Origin: Metabacillus sp. B2-18
GTDB lineage: Bacteria > Bacillota > Bacilli > Bacillales > Bacillaceae
Length of the DNA: 64,000 bases
NCBI RefSeq assembly: GCF_021117275.1
Contig: NZ_CP088245.1
Coordinates: forward strand, 843,501-907,500
Direction of reading: 5' to 3'
Below the pieces are notes generated by a model, which saw nothing but the letters and a program-made list of their open reading frames with translations, made no database searches and was not told where the DNA came from. Positions 17,590-27,058 of this stretch are shown piece by piece; position 1 is the stretch's first letter; each line of letters starts with the position of its first letter. Position numbers and translations under genes: made by a program.

Positions 17590-19158
17590 ATGAACCAGGA
17601 ATTGGTCATGTACATCCTGATTAGTGTATTGGGTGGCTCAATAAGTATTTTTTTATGTGGTTATGGTTTAGTGAAAATAAAGGATGCTCCGGGTGGAAGA
17701 TATTATGTTTTAGCAACGTTTATGTGTGCTATTTTTGCTTTTGGCTATGCTTTCGAGCTAGCGAGTACTTCTTTGGAGCAAATGAGAATTTGGTTGAAAG
17801 TGGAGTATTTGGCTTTGCCGTTTATTCCAGTATTTATTTTACTTATGTGTTTTGACTATGTAGGAAAAAAGCTTAAGCAATGGGCTTACATTCTTTTATT
17901 TGGTATCCCAATTTTAACGATTACAATGCATTATACCAATGAATTTCATCATATTTATTACACATCTATGGATGTAAGAACAGATACTCCTTTTCCGGTA
18001 TTACAACTTGAAGGTGGCCCCTGGTTCTATATTCATTCTATCTTTTTATATATTTGTATTGTTATTAGTGTTGGTATACTTCTAATCCAGTTTCGGAAAG
18101 TAACCCATAAGTTTCGTTTGCAAACGAGCTTGATGATTGCAGGATTATTAGTTCCTGTAATGGGAAGTGTTTTTTATATTACGGATATGAGCCCAAGTGG
18201 TATTGATCTTGGACCAGTTTCAATGAGTATCACGTTTATTCTCCATGGTTTTGCATTATTATCCTTTCAGATGTTTAACGTTGTACCAATCGCGAGAGAA
18301 ACAGTGTTTGAAAGCATTGAAGAAGGAGTGATTGTGTTAAATCAACATGATGTGATTGTTGATTATAACTCAGCCATTATTCCGGTTCTTCCATCGTTTG
18401 GTTCTCATGCAATTGGAAAAGCTGTTAGAGATATTCTGCACGATCACCCACTACTTTTGGATATCATTTTTGAGAAGCAGGAAGGAGATTATCAGTTAAA
18501 AATTAATGATGTAAAGAACTATTTTTATGTTAAATTTTCTCCGGTCATAACGAAACAAAACAATTTAATCGGCAAAATTATCACCTTAGTAAATGTGACG
18601 GAAAGAGTAAATATGGAGCAAAAGTTAAAAGTGCTAGCAAGTATAGATGGACTAACAAAGATTTATAATCGAACTTATTTCTTAGATAAAACAGGTGCTA
18701 TTATACAGGATTTGTCTGTTAGCGGTGGCTGCTTATCTATTGTTATGTTTGACATAGATCATTTCAAAAAGGTAAATGATCAATACGGACATGATGCTGG
18801 TGATCGAATTTTAATGGATGTTTCTGCATTAACAAAGGATTATTTAAGGGATCAGGATCTTTTTGCACGCTACGGTGGAGAAGAGTTTATCATCTGCATG
18901 CCGAATACGACAGCCGCTGAAGCATATGAGAAGATTGATAACTTGCGAAAGAAAGTGTCGGAGTCTTTTTCAATAGTCAGTAATAATAAAATTCATATAA
19001 CCTCCAGTTATGGAAGTTCAACTTTTTATTTTAATTCGGAGGATGTGGATCTTACTATTCAAGAGCTAATGAGACAAGCTGACCAAGCTTTATATGCAGC
19101 AAAAAGGAACGGTAGAAATTGTGTGCAGTTGTATGAGAAGGAAGCGCAGTATGTATAA
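17590..19158 (+). CDS. Membrane diguanylate cyclase (7TM-PAS-GGDEF)
   Basis: A 522-residue protein: seven or so hydrophobic segments in residues 1-230 resembling the histidine-kinase-type 7TM sensor domain, a PAS-like region (about 235-345), and a GGDEF domain (about 350-515). The active-site GGEEF (429-433) and the inhibitory-site pattern RxxD (420-423) are both intact, so it should make cyclic di-GMP with product inhibition. It stands alone between the carotenoid cluster and array 2. Input signal unknown. Start ATG 17590 has GAGG about ten bases upstream, a modest RBS. Confidence 0.92.
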   Translation: MNQELVMYILISVLGGSISIFLCGYGLVKIKDAPGGRYYVLATFMCAIFAFGYAFELASTSLEQMRIWLKVEYLALPFIPVFILLMCFDYVGKKLKQWAYILLFGIPILTITMHYTNEFHHIYYTSMDVRTDTPFPVLQLEGGPWFYIHSIFLYICIVISVGILLIQFRKVTHKFRLQTSLMIAGLLVPVMGSVFYITDMSPSGIDLGPVSMSITFILHGFALLSFQMFNVVPIARETVFESIEEGVIVLNQHDVIVDYNSAIIPVLPSFGSHAIGKAVRDILHDHPLLLDIIFEKQEGDYQLKINDVKNYFYVKFSPVITKQNNLIGKIITLVNVTERVNMEQKLKVLASIDGLTKIYNRTYFLDKTGAIIQDLSVSGGCLSIVMFDIDHFKKVNDQYGHDAGDRILMDVSALTKDYLRDQDLFARYGGEEFIICMPNTTAAEAYEKIDNLRKKVSESFSIVSNNKIHITSSYGSSTFYFNSEDVDLTIQELMRQADQALYAAKRNGRNCVQLYEKEAQYV

Positions 19159-19259
19159 TAGAATACTAATTTTGAAATGCTCAGTGCTGTTTTAGGCTGG
19201 GTATTTTTTGGCTTGCTGGTTGGATGGACGACAAAAGGTTTAAGAGAAAAAGCGTGTAG

Positions 19260-19700
19260 TTTCGTTCATCAGGTGAATGAAGACCAAAACATGTATGGGA
19301 GCCCGCGCAAATGGTCTTCATAAGGCGAATGAAGACCAAAACATGTATGGAAGCCCGCGCAAATGGTCTTCATAAGGTGAATGAAGACCAAAACATGGAT
19401 GGAAGCCTGTGCAAATGGTCTTCATAAGGCGAATGAAGACCAAAACATGTATGGAAGCCTGTGCAAATGGACTTCATAAGGTGAATGAAGACCAAAACAT
19501 GTATGGAAGCCCGCGCAAATGGTCTTCATAAGGTGAATGAAGACCAAAACATGGATGGAAGCCCGCACAAATGGTCTTCATAAGGTGAATGAAGACCAAA
19601 ACATGGATGGAAGCCTGTGCAAATGGTCTTCATAAGGCGAATGAAGACCAAAACACAGATAGAAGCACGTCCCAACATTCTTCATAAACCTGATAAATGA
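19260..19700. repeat. Tandem palindromic array 2, nine units, 52-bp period
   Basis: Units begin at 19260, 19312, 19364, 19416, 19468, 19520, 19572, 19624 and 19676, exactly 52 bases apart; the first and last are decayed but in phase. Each has the same palindrome arms as array 1 (TGGTCTTCAT and ATGAAGACCA, 7-base loop AAGGCGA or AAGGTGA) but an unrelated 25-base linker of the type AAACATGTATGGAAGCCCGC plus GCAAA. The array fills most of the 637-base gap between the convergent diguanylate cyclase and yisQ genes. I see no other gene in that gap. Confidence 0.95.
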
Positions 19701-19747
19701 CAAGCATTACTTGAAAGTGGTCAAACTTTCATAAATTCAAATAAGAC

Positions 19748-19773
19748 AAAAAAAGCAGCCCAAATTGGACTGC
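19748..19773 (-). terminator. Terminator of yisQ
   Basis: On the minus strand GCAGTCC, 5-base loop, GGGCTGC (one G-T pair), followed by seven T. Confidence 0.85.
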
Positions 19774-19795
19774 AATTCCACATTATTGACTTACC

Positions 19796-21154
19796 TCATG
19801 AAACAGCAGCATGTTGAGAAAAGCGTTTCGTCATCCATGCTCTGGATTTCCAGCGATAGAACATAATAATACCTCTTACCCATTCGTCAGCAATAAAGGC
19901 GATCCAGATACCGATTAGTCCTAGATCAAAATGAATGCCAAGGATATAAGCGATTGGTACGCTGACTCCCCACATCGATAGTATCCCTACATAGGTTGGG
20001 AAGCGGATATCACCTGCAGCACGTAGTGAACCAATAATAACCATATTAAAGGCTCTGCCTGGTTCAAGAATAATGGTAAGAAGGATAAGGATCCCACCGA
20101 CTTCAAGTATTCGTTCATTTGATGTGAAAATACCTAGTAAAGAATCCGAGAAGAGCGAGAAAATCACGGCCATAAGCGTAGAGATAATGATTCCAGAATA
20201 TAGACTTTGTAAGCATCTTTTATATGCAGATTCATAATCTTTTGCCCCAATCATGTACCCAACTAGAATTTGTGTACCTTGGCTAACGGCTAAGCTAAAT
20301 AATAGAATAAGCATCATTAGATTTTGAGCATAGACCTTTGTGGTTAAAGCTTCGGTCCCAATCATTGTTATAAAGACTGTAATAACCATTTGCGACGTAT
20401 TGTAAGAAAGTTGCTCACCAGCTGTAGGTACCCCGATATGAAGCAGGTTTTTAAGATGGTGTACCGGAAGCTTAAAGAGCTCTTTAAAGTTAAGGGTAAA
20501 GTGAACACGCTTCTTTAAAATATAGAGGATGACAAAAAGACCGATAATCCTTGATACAACTGTGGATATGGCAACCCCTTGAACACCGAGTACCGGAAAC
20601 CCGAATGGACCAAAAATAAAGAAATAGTTCCCGATAATATTAAGCAGGTTCATGCCGATTGTTAAATACATAGTGTCTTTTGTATAGCCATAGCTCTTCA
20701 GTATAGCTCCTGATGTCATGATTAATGCTTGCACAAAGGAAAAGCCTCCTACAAGCTGTAAATAAATCGTAGCATCCGGCATTAGTTCTGGTGGTAAGTT
20801 CATCAATTGTAGGATGTCTTCACTTGCGATGACAATGACAACACTAATCAGAATACTAAATAATAGATTGGCAGAAAGTGAAACCGTTGATACCTCTTTG
20901 GCATCTTTATAATTAGTACCACCTATATATTGAGCAACCAGTATAGTTGTACCTGTTGCAATAAATCCAAACATGACGATTAATAGAAATAAAATTTGGT
21001 TGGAGACTCCAACAGCTGCTACTGAGTTATCAGAGTATTGACTAAGCATCAATGTATCAGCATTTCCCATTAACATATGCAGAAGAGTTTCAATAAAAAT
21101 TGGCCATGTTAGTGCAAATAATGTGATTTTACGACCTTGTCTTTCAAACGCCAT
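19796..21154 (-). CDS. yisQ: MATE-family multidrug/metabolite efflux transporter, YisQ-like
   Basis: A 452-residue, twelve-segment membrane protein of the MATE (MatE) family, exporting cationic compounds in exchange for Na+ or H+. The start at ATG 21154 (MAFERQGRK) has AAAGGAG eight bases upstream; the longer in-frame extension to 21358 runs into the divergent gene yisR and lacks an RBS. The yisQ-yisR divergent pair matches B. subtilis. Substrate unknown. Confidence 0.9.
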   Translation of the reverse strand: MAFERQGRKITLFALTWPIFIETLLHMLMGNADTLMLSQYSDNSVAAVGVSNQILFLLIVMFGFIATGTTILVAQYIGGTNYKDAKEVSTVSLSANLLFSILISVVIVIASEDILQLMNLPPELMPDATIYLQLVGGFSFVQALIMTSGAILKSYGYTKDTMYLTIGMNLLNIIGNYFFIFGPFGFPVLGVQGVAISTVVSRIIGLFVILYILKKRVHFTLNFKELFKLPVHHLKNLLHIGVPTAGEQLSYNTSQMVITVFITMIGTEALTTKVYAQNLMMLILLFSLAVSQGTQILVGYMIGAKDYESAYKRCLQSLYSGIIISTLMAVIFSLFSDSLLGIFTSNERILEVGGILILLTIILEPGRAFNMVIIGSLRAAGDIRFPTYVGILSMWGVSVPIAYILGIHFDLGLIGIWIAFIADEWVRGIIMFYRWKSRAWMTKRFSQHAAVS

Positions 21155-21271
21155 TTTGTTCAACTCCTTTACATTGCTTTGATAATACTTAATAAGTTTA
21201 CAAACATTGCAGTATAATAGAAAGAGAGAATAGCGATATATTTTGGATAAATACGACTTAAAGGAGAATTT

Positions 21272-22135
21272 GTGATGTTTCATATTGAGTTTTTTGCACC
21301 GCCTTCTCCCACTTTTATTCAGGGGGGAATTGCTATTTTTGAAAAAGGTACAAAGCATTTTCGAAGGGTTTTTACTGTGTTTGATTTGATTTATGTAAAA
21401 TCTGGTGAACTATTTATAACAGAAGCTGAAATTCCATACACAGTAAGAAAAGGACAATATATCCTTTTAGTTCCCGGTTTTGAACATTATGGACATAAAG
21501 GCAGCTCAATGAGGACAGAGTACTATTGGCTGCATTTTGCGATTCCAACTCATTATGAGCTTGTGGAAGAGGGGATTACGAATTGGGCGGACATCCACAT
21601 TTCAAAGGGTGATCATGAAACACCACCAACTTATAAATTCTCCATACCCTGCCTAGGGAAAATTGAGAATACGAACTTTATAGAAACGATATTTCTTAAC
21701 ATTTTAAATGTTGATCATCAAACACCGGATTATCAACTAAGACAGCAGCTGCACTTCCATGAATTTTTATTATATTTACAAAAAGAAGCATGCAAAATTC
21801 CAACAGCAGCTGAGAAAGTTGTGGAGGGAGCTGTTAATTATATACAAGAGCATTATAAAGAAGAGGTGAAAATGGAGGACATCGCCGCTGCTCTTCACTT
21901 TCACCCTGATTATGTAACACGTTGTATGCAAAAAATCGTCGGTGAAACTCCGAATATGTATTTAAACAAATACCGAATGAATCAAGCAAAAAAACTATTA
22001 GCAACAACTGATGATAAAATTGCCAACATAGCACAAGAAGTAGGAATTGAGGATTCCACTTATTTTTCAAAGCTTTTCAAAAGGATGGAGGGAACCAGTC
22101 CAATTGAGTACAGAAAAATGATTCTTAGAAGGTAA
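21272..22135 (+). CDS. yisR: AraC-family transcriptional regulator, YisR-like
   Basis: A 287-residue regulator with an N-terminal cupin-like ligand-binding region (about 20-160) and a C-terminal double helix-turn-helix of the AraC type (about 185-285; KYRMNQAKKLL and VGIEDSTYFSKLFK are typical). AAGGAG precedes ATG 21272. Divergent from the MATE transporter, which it may control. The next gene, an amylase, is convergent. Confidence 0.9.
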   Translation: MMFHIEFFAPPSPTFIQGGIAIFEKGTKHFRRVFTVFDLIYVKSGELFITEAEIPYTVRKGQYILLVPGFEHYGHKGSSMRTEYYWLHFAIPTHYELVEEGITNWADIHISKGDHETPPTYKFSIPCLGKIENTNFIETIFLNILNVDHQTPDYQLRQQLHFHEFLLYLQKEACKIPTAAEKVVEGAVNYIQEHYKEEVKMEDIAAALHFHPDYVTRCMQKIVGETPNMYLNKYRMNQAKKLLATTDDKIANIAQEVGIEDSTYFSKLFKRMEGTSPIEYRKMILRR

Positions 22136-22140
22136 AGAGG

Positions 22141-22166
22141 AAAGGGGAAAACTAATTTCCCTTTTC
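22141..22166. terminator. Shared terminator between yisR and the amylase gene
   Basis: Stem AAAGGGGAAA / TTTCCCTTT with a five-base loop and T on the + side. It sits between two convergent genes and touches the amylase stop codon. Confidence 0.55.
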
Positions 22167-23917
22167 TACTCGATTAGCAATAGGGCAAACTCATTAGCAT
22201 TGAGTGTTACTGATAACTCGTTTGAATGGGCGGCATATTCTTCTTCGTTCCATAGATCATGAATGGTGCGATCCTTCAATTTAACAGGCAATGGAAATGC
22301 TTGTTTTTGTGATGAAAGATTTATGATGATTATAACTAACTGCTTATTATTTTCTCTTTGATAACAAAGAACATTAGTTGATTCGTCGGCCATTAATATC
22401 GAAAATGCTCCGTCATTTGCAAGGACAGGATAAGAGTTACGGAGCTTGATGAGTTTCTTCATAAATGAAAGCATATCACTGTCTTGTTGATCTTCCTGCC
22501 ATACCATACAACCTCTGCATCCTGGATCCTGTTCACCTGATAGGCCAATTTCATCTCCATAGTAAATAGACGGAGAACCGTAAAAGCTAAATTGAAAAAC
22601 GCTTAATAATTTGACTCGTTGTTTGTTCATGCTCGCAAGATTTAAGATTCGCGGAGTATCATGACTTCCAACCATATTAAAGGAGAACTGATAAACAGGT
22701 TGTGGATATTGATGTAAATACCTTTGTAGCTCATCTGAAAATTGCTTTGCATTTAGATCATCATAGGCAAAAAAACGATGCAGCAAATTTGAGAACGGAT
22801 AGTTCATTACAGCATCAAACATATCTCCTTCAAGCCATGGCATCGCATCATGCCACACTTCTCCAACAAGATAAACGTCTTTATTGATTGACTTTATCGC
22901 GTGGCGAAAATCTCTCCAGAACTGATGGTCAATTTCGTTTGCAACATCTAATCTCCATCCGTCGATATTACATTCTTTTATCCAATACTGACCAACTTCT
23001 ATTAAGTATTTTTTCACTTCCGGGTGTTGTGTGTTTAATTTTGGCATCGACCTTTCAAAAGAAAAGGTTTCATAATGAATCTCCCCAGAATCTTTAATAG
23101 ATAAATGAAACCAATCCTTGTATGGAGAGTTTTGGCCATTTCGAAGCACATCCAGAAATGGTGGAAAGTTTTTTCCGCAATGATTAAACACAGCATCAAG
23201 CATGACCTTTATGCCTTTATCGTGACAAGAAGTAACTAGCCTTTTAAGTATTTTTTTATCTCCGAATTGTGGATCAATTTCAAAATAATCAATCGTGTCG
23301 TATTTATGATTAGAATGTGCCTTAAAAATAGGCGTAAAGTAAATTCCGGTTATGCCTAACTCAACTAGGTAATCTAAGTGTTCTATGACTCCTTCTAAAT
23401 CTCCACCGAATAGAGTAGTTGGTGTAGGTTCAGTGCTATTCCATGGAAGCGTACCTTCTGGATCATTATGAACATTTCCGTTCGCAAACCGGTCAGGAAA
23501 AATTTGATACCAAACAGTATTTTTTACCCAATCAGGTGCTGCAAACACGTCGGATTGATGAAAATAAGGAAGGCAAAAATAGGCTGAAAAGTCTTCATGA
23601 ACAGTTTCGTAAATTCCTTTCTCTGTAAAAAATAGCTCTTCGTCACTGCCTTTAATATGAAACGCATATCGTAATCGCTGTTGTGGAGGAGAGATGCTAA
23701 TGAACCAATAATCAAAAAAGCCATCACTTCCACTAATACTCATCTCCTTAGTTGTGTGAACCCAATTGTTTTCATGAAACTCAAAGGGATCTCCATAAAC
23801 AACAGTTACAGAGCTTATATCTTGTGCTTTCGTTCGGAGCTGAATATGAAAAGTTCCATCAAAATTAGGATAAGCATATTGATCTCTTGAACGATGATAA
23901 ATGGCTTCTTTTTGCAT
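22166..23917 (-). CDS. GH13 alpha-amylase family enzyme (neopullulanase/cyclomaltodextrinase type)
   Basis: A 583-residue cytoplasmic glycoside hydrolase with an N-terminal beta domain (about 1-120) of the CBM34 type and a catalytic barrel. All three catalytic carboxylates are present: D324 (GWRLD), E353 (GEVW) and D420 (SHD), plus DAVFNH (241-246). Domain order fits maltogenic amylase, neopullulanase or cyclomaltodextrinase. No signal peptide. ATG 23917 has GGAGG six bases upstream; the 14-residue N-terminal extension from 23959 lacks one. It is divergent from a degenerate, membrane-anchored GH13-like gene. Confidence 0.9.
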   Translation of the reverse strand: MQKEAIYHRSRDQYAYPNFDGTFHIQLRTKAQDISSVTVVYGDPFEFHENNWVHTTKEMSISGSDGFFDYWFISISPPQQRLRYAFHIKGSDEELFFTEKGIYETVHEDFSAYFCLPYFHQSDVFAAPDWVKNTVWYQIFPDRFANGNVHNDPEGTLPWNSTEPTPTTLFGGDLEGVIEHLDYLVELGITGIYFTPIFKAHSNHKYDTIDYFEIDPQFGDKKILKRLVTSCHDKGIKVMLDAVFNHCGKNFPPFLDVLRNGQNSPYKDWFHLSIKDSGEIHYETFSFERSMPKLNTQHPEVKKYLIEVGQYWIKECNIDGWRLDVANEIDHQFWRDFRHAIKSINKDVYLVGEVWHDAMPWLEGDMFDAVMNYPFSNLLHRFFAYDDLNAKQFSDELQRYLHQYPQPVYQFSFNMVGSHDTPRILNLASMNKQRVKLLSVFQFSFYGSPSIYYGDEIGLSGEQDPGCRGCMVWQEDQQDSDMLSFMKKLIKLRNSYPVLANDGAFSILMADESTNVLCYQRENNKQLVIIIINLSSQKQAFPLPVKLKDRTIHDLWNEEEYAAHSNELSVTLNANEFALLLIE

Positions 23918-24086
23918 GGATACCTCCTTAGTAGATTTTGTATTACTAAGCTTCTTCAAAACACATAAACGATATTCACTGAACTATCATTTTTAAGGAG
24001 AAGATCATTTACATTTGACGGTCGGTTGCCTGAAGCGATATTCTTAAGAACGTAGTGATATAAGAATGTAGGAGGAACGGAACAAA

Positions 24087-25424
24087 ATGCGTAGACAAGC
24101 TTTAAAACTTTTCCTCATTCCGTTACTTCTTTTTTATGCCTTCCCTGTGAGCGCAGCTGAAAAAGAAGAAAAGGCATGGCAGGAAGAGATTGCCTATTAT
24201 GTAGTTGTTGATCGCTTTAATAATGCAGACCCGAATAATGATGGAGACCAGAATTTTGAGGATCCTGCAGCATACCATGGCGGCGATATTGAAGGAATTC
24301 TAACAAAAATAGATTATCTTCATGAAATGGGATTTACCACCCTGATTTTATCTCCAGTGTTTAAAGAAACTGAGAACTCAGAGGTAAAGCAGATTGATGA
24401 GCATGCTGGAACAGTTGAAGATGTAAAGAGACTCGTTGATGAAGCTCATAAACTTAACATGAAAATTATGCTAGATTATGGACAGAAAAATGAAGATATG
24501 ATTTCAACTGCAACATCATGGATGCAAGAAACAGGGATAGATGGGTATTACATAAAACAAGCTGATGAAGTGAATCAGGAAGTTTGGCAGGAATTTCATC
24601 AAAAACTAAAAGAAATTAATGAGGATTATTATTTAGTAGGAACTGTAAAAGAGCATGATCCAGATGTGATCTCTGCTTATATGGAATCCGGTTTTGATTC
24701 GTTGCTGAATATTCCTTTTTATGAAGCAGCTACCCAAGCATTTACGAATGTTGATCAATCATTAAAACCTGTTACGGAAGTTGCAGAACAATCATCACCT
24801 TTACTTAGCACATATGTTGATAGCGATGAAACGGTTCGTTTTACAAGGCACGCCATTCAAAATAACCAACATCCTGGTGTAAGGTTGAAGATGGCTTTTG
24901 CTTATATGTATTCCATTCCAGGAACACCAATTGTGTACTATGGCTCTGAGATTGCTGTTGACGGAGGAGAACCGCCTACGAACCGACCGTTGATGAACTT
25001 CCAATCTGATGAAGAATTGATTGATTATCTTGAAAAGCTTGCGATCGTCAGAAAAACTCTACCTTCTTTAACAAAAGGTGACTATGAGTTGCTGTATGAA
25101 AAAGATGGGATGATTATTTTTAAGAGAACGTATGAAGAAGAAACGGTCGTAGTTGCTATTAATAATTCAACGAAATCACAGAAAGTAAAAATTTCTGATG
25201 ATAAAATAGCAGAGGATAAAAAACTTCAAGGACTTCTAACTGGAGATACGTTTGAAGAGGAAAACAATGAATATGAGTTTATCATTGATAGAGAGATTGC
25301 CGAAATATATGAAATAAAAGAAAAAACCGGTTTAAATATTCCGTTTATTAGTGTGTTTATTATTGTACCAACACTATTTATCATCTTTTTAATATTGGCT
25401 AAAAAGCGTGGAAAGAAGAAGTAA
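24087..25424 (+). CDS. Membrane-anchored GH13-like protein without catalytic residues
   Basis: A 445-residue exported protein: signal peptide (about 1-24, ending VSAAE), an amylase-like barrel, and a C-terminal membrane segment (about 417-437) with a basic tail KKRGKKK. The barrel starts like a true amylase (VVVDRFNNADPNNDG) but the catalytic positions are changed. GYYIK gives K157 where the nucleophile Asp should be, VGTV gives T186 for the acid/base Glu, VDSDETVRF gives E248 for the stabilising Asp, and LDYGQKN replaces DxxxNH. It is probably a carbohydrate-binding or scaffold pseudoenzyme on the outer face of the membrane. AGGAGG precedes ATG 24087. Confidence 0.85.
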   Translation: MRRQALKLFLIPLLLFYAFPVSAAEKEEKAWQEEIAYYVVVDRFNNADPNNDGDQNFEDPAAYHGGDIEGILTKIDYLHEMGFTTLILSPVFKETENSEVKQIDEHAGTVEDVKRLVDEAHKLNMKIMLDYGQKNEDMISTATSWMQETGIDGYYIKQADEVNQEVWQEFHQKLKEINEDYYLVGTVKEHDPDVISAYMESGFDSLLNIPFYEAATQAFTNVDQSLKPVTEVAEQSSPLLSTYVDSDETVRFTRHAIQNNQHPGVRLKMAFAYMYSIPGTPIVYYGSEIAVDGGEPPTNRPLMNFQSDEELIDYLEKLAIVRKTLPSLTKGDYELLYEKDGMIIFKRTYEEETVVVAINNSTKSQKVKISDDKIAEDKKLQGLLTGDTFEEENNEYEFIIDREIAEIYEIKEKTGLNIPFISVFIIVPTLFIIFLILAKKRGKKK

Positions 25425-25429
25425 GAGGA

Positions 25430-25459
25430 AGGCTGCCGTAATTATTCGGCAGCCTTTTT
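25430..25459 (+). terminator. Terminator after the GH13-like gene
   Basis: Stem GGCTGCCG / CGGCAGCC with an eight-base loop and five T. It lies between convergent genes and could serve both, though the minus side has fewer T. Confidence 0.85.
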
Positions 25460-25465
25460 GATTAA

Positions 25466-26338
25466 CTAGCCATTAACAATTTTCCCACCATTAACATGGA
25501 TCATTTGACCAGACATGTAGGAAGAATCGTCACTTGCTAAAAATACATATGCAGGAGCAAGCTCCTCTGGTTGGCCTGGTCGCTTCATTGGTACGTTTGA
25601 GCCAAATGTTGCAACCTGATCAGCAGGGAAGGTTGAAGGAATAAGTGGCGTCCAAATAGGACCTGGTGCAACACCGTTTACTCTAATTCCTTTTCCCGCA
25701 AGTGAGAGTGCTAGTGATCTTGTAAAGGTCGTAATTGCACCTTTTGTAGCAGAATAATCCAGAAGCTGCTCATTTCCTGCGTATGCCGTTACAGAAGAGG
25801 TGTTAACAATTGCACTGCCTTTCTTTAAATGAGGAAGAGCTGCTTTTGTTAAATAGAAAAACGAGAAAATATTTGTTTTAAATGTTCTTTCTAATTGTTC
25901 GCTTGTTATATCTTCAATACTTTTCTGCGGATGTTGTTCAGCTGCATTATTAACAACAATGTCGAGTTGACCAAATGCATCAATAGTTTTTGACACAATT
26001 TGCTGACAAACAGACTCATCTCCAATATCACCGGCTACAAGTAAGCATTTTTGACCTTGTGCTTCAACATGCTTTTGCGTTTCTTCTGCATCTTTTTGTT
26101 CATTTAAGTAAGAAATCACAACATTTGCACCTTCTTTTGCAAAAAACAACGCAACAGCTCGTCCAATTCCACTATCTCCACCAGTGATGATCGCTACTTT
26201 ATTTTTCAGTTTGCCAATTCCTGTATAAGAAGTATCATCAAATTTTGGTTGTGGATTCATCATATCCTCATGACCAGGTTGTACATCTTGATGCTGTGGT
26301 GGCATTGTTTGTTTTTGTTGATTTTGATTATTGCTCAA
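25466..26338 (-). CDS. Short-chain dehydrogenase, general-stress type (YdaD/YhdF-like)
   Basis: A 290-residue SDR oxidoreductase with an extra Gln/Pro-rich N-terminal tail (about 1-40). The nucleotide motif TGGDSGIG (52-59) is followed by NNAAEQ and the catalytic S182, Y195 and K199. Related bacillus proteins (GS39/YdaD, YhdF, YhxC) belong to the general stress response; a SigB-like promoter upstream agrees. Substrate unknown; often called glucose 1-dehydrogenase-like on similarity alone. RBS GAGGAGG. Confidence 0.88.
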   Translation of the reverse strand: MSNNQNQQKQTMPPQHQDVQPGHEDMMNPQPKFDDTSYTGIGKLKNKVAIITGGDSGIGRAVALFFAKEGANVVISYLNEQKDAEETQKHVEAQGQKCLLVAGDIGDESVCQQIVSKTIDAFGQLDIVVNNAAEQHPQKSIEDITSEQLERTFKTNIFSFFYLTKAALPHLKKGSAIVNTSSVTAYAGNEQLLDYSATKGAITTFTRSLALSLAGKGIRVNGVAPGPIWTPLIPSTFPADQVATFGSNVPMKRPGQPEELAPAYVFLASDDSSYMSGQMIHVNGGKIVNG

Positions 26339-26416
26339 AGAAACTACCTCCTCATTTTTTATCCTGTCATATTATGTGAAATAAACTGAAAAGTATGTTC
26401 TTGAAGTGGTATTGAT

Positions 26417-26442
26417 ATTCCCGATTAGAAAAGAAGGTAAAC
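26417..26442 (-). promoter_or_regulatory. SigB-type promoter of the SDR gene
   Basis: The minus strand reads GTTTAC, 14 bases, GGGAAT, a good fit to the SigB consensus (GTTTAA-N12/15-GGGWAW), about 80 bases upstream of the start codon. Confidence 0.65.
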
Positions 26443-26478
26443 AAAATAAAAAGAAACCTTCATCAGGTTTCTAAAGTG

Positions 26479-26904
26479 TCATGTTAAATTTGCCCGCATT
26501 TTTAAAAGGATTTTTCTAAGCTGATTGAGCTCTTCGGTGGTGATATTTTGACATACTAGAGTGTTAAACTGTTCAGCAATTGGAATAATATGCTTTTTAA
26601 GCTTTAGTCCACTTTCAGTTAAATATAACCGTTGAACCCGGCGGTCATTTGGACACATTCTTCTTTTTATAAAGCCTTTTTGTTCAAGGCCGTATGACAT
26701 TCTTGCAATGTTGGTTTTATCTTTATTCAACTTGGCTGCAATTTCATTTTGACTACGTCCATCATGTTCCCAAAGTAACATCATAATTAAGTTTTGCTCG
26801 GGGGCAATATTAAAGGGTGATAATTTATTTTTAACATAACTGGTTAATTCCAAGTCTGTTTGATGAATGAAAATACTAATATAGTCGTTTAAAGAAAGTG
26901 TCAT
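26479..26904 (-). CDS. MarR-family transcriptional regulator
   Basis: A 141-residue winged-helix regulator: GRSQNEIAAKLNKDKTNIARM is the recognition helix region, followed by the wing KRRMCPNDRRVQRLYLTESG. It ends in a helix that forms the dimer interface. Divergent from the DUF3231 gene, about 150 bases apart, so it may regulate itself and that gene. AGGAG precedes ATG 26904. Confidence 0.88.
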   Translation of the reverse strand: MTLSLNDYISIFIHQTDLELTSYVKNKLSPFNIAPEQNLIMMLLWEHDGRSQNEIAAKLNKDKTNIARMSYGLEQKGFIKRRMCPNDRRVQRLYLTESGLKLKKHIIPIAEQFNTLVCQNITTEELNQLRKILLKMRANLT

Positions 26905-27058
26905 TTATTACGGCTCCTATAATTTACTAAATATGTCTATTCATAAGTTTAGAGTTATAGCATGATCTTGTCAATTTGATGTGGGAAATGATCAACTACG
27001 GAAGATAATGTATTAAAAATAACCACTTAACAAATAATCTGAGGTAAAGGAGGTTACT

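Noticed and set aside
21155..21358. 68-residue N-terminal extension of yisQ
   Set aside because: It runs into the divergent yisR gene and has no RBS; ATG 21154 has AAAGGAG and gives the family length.
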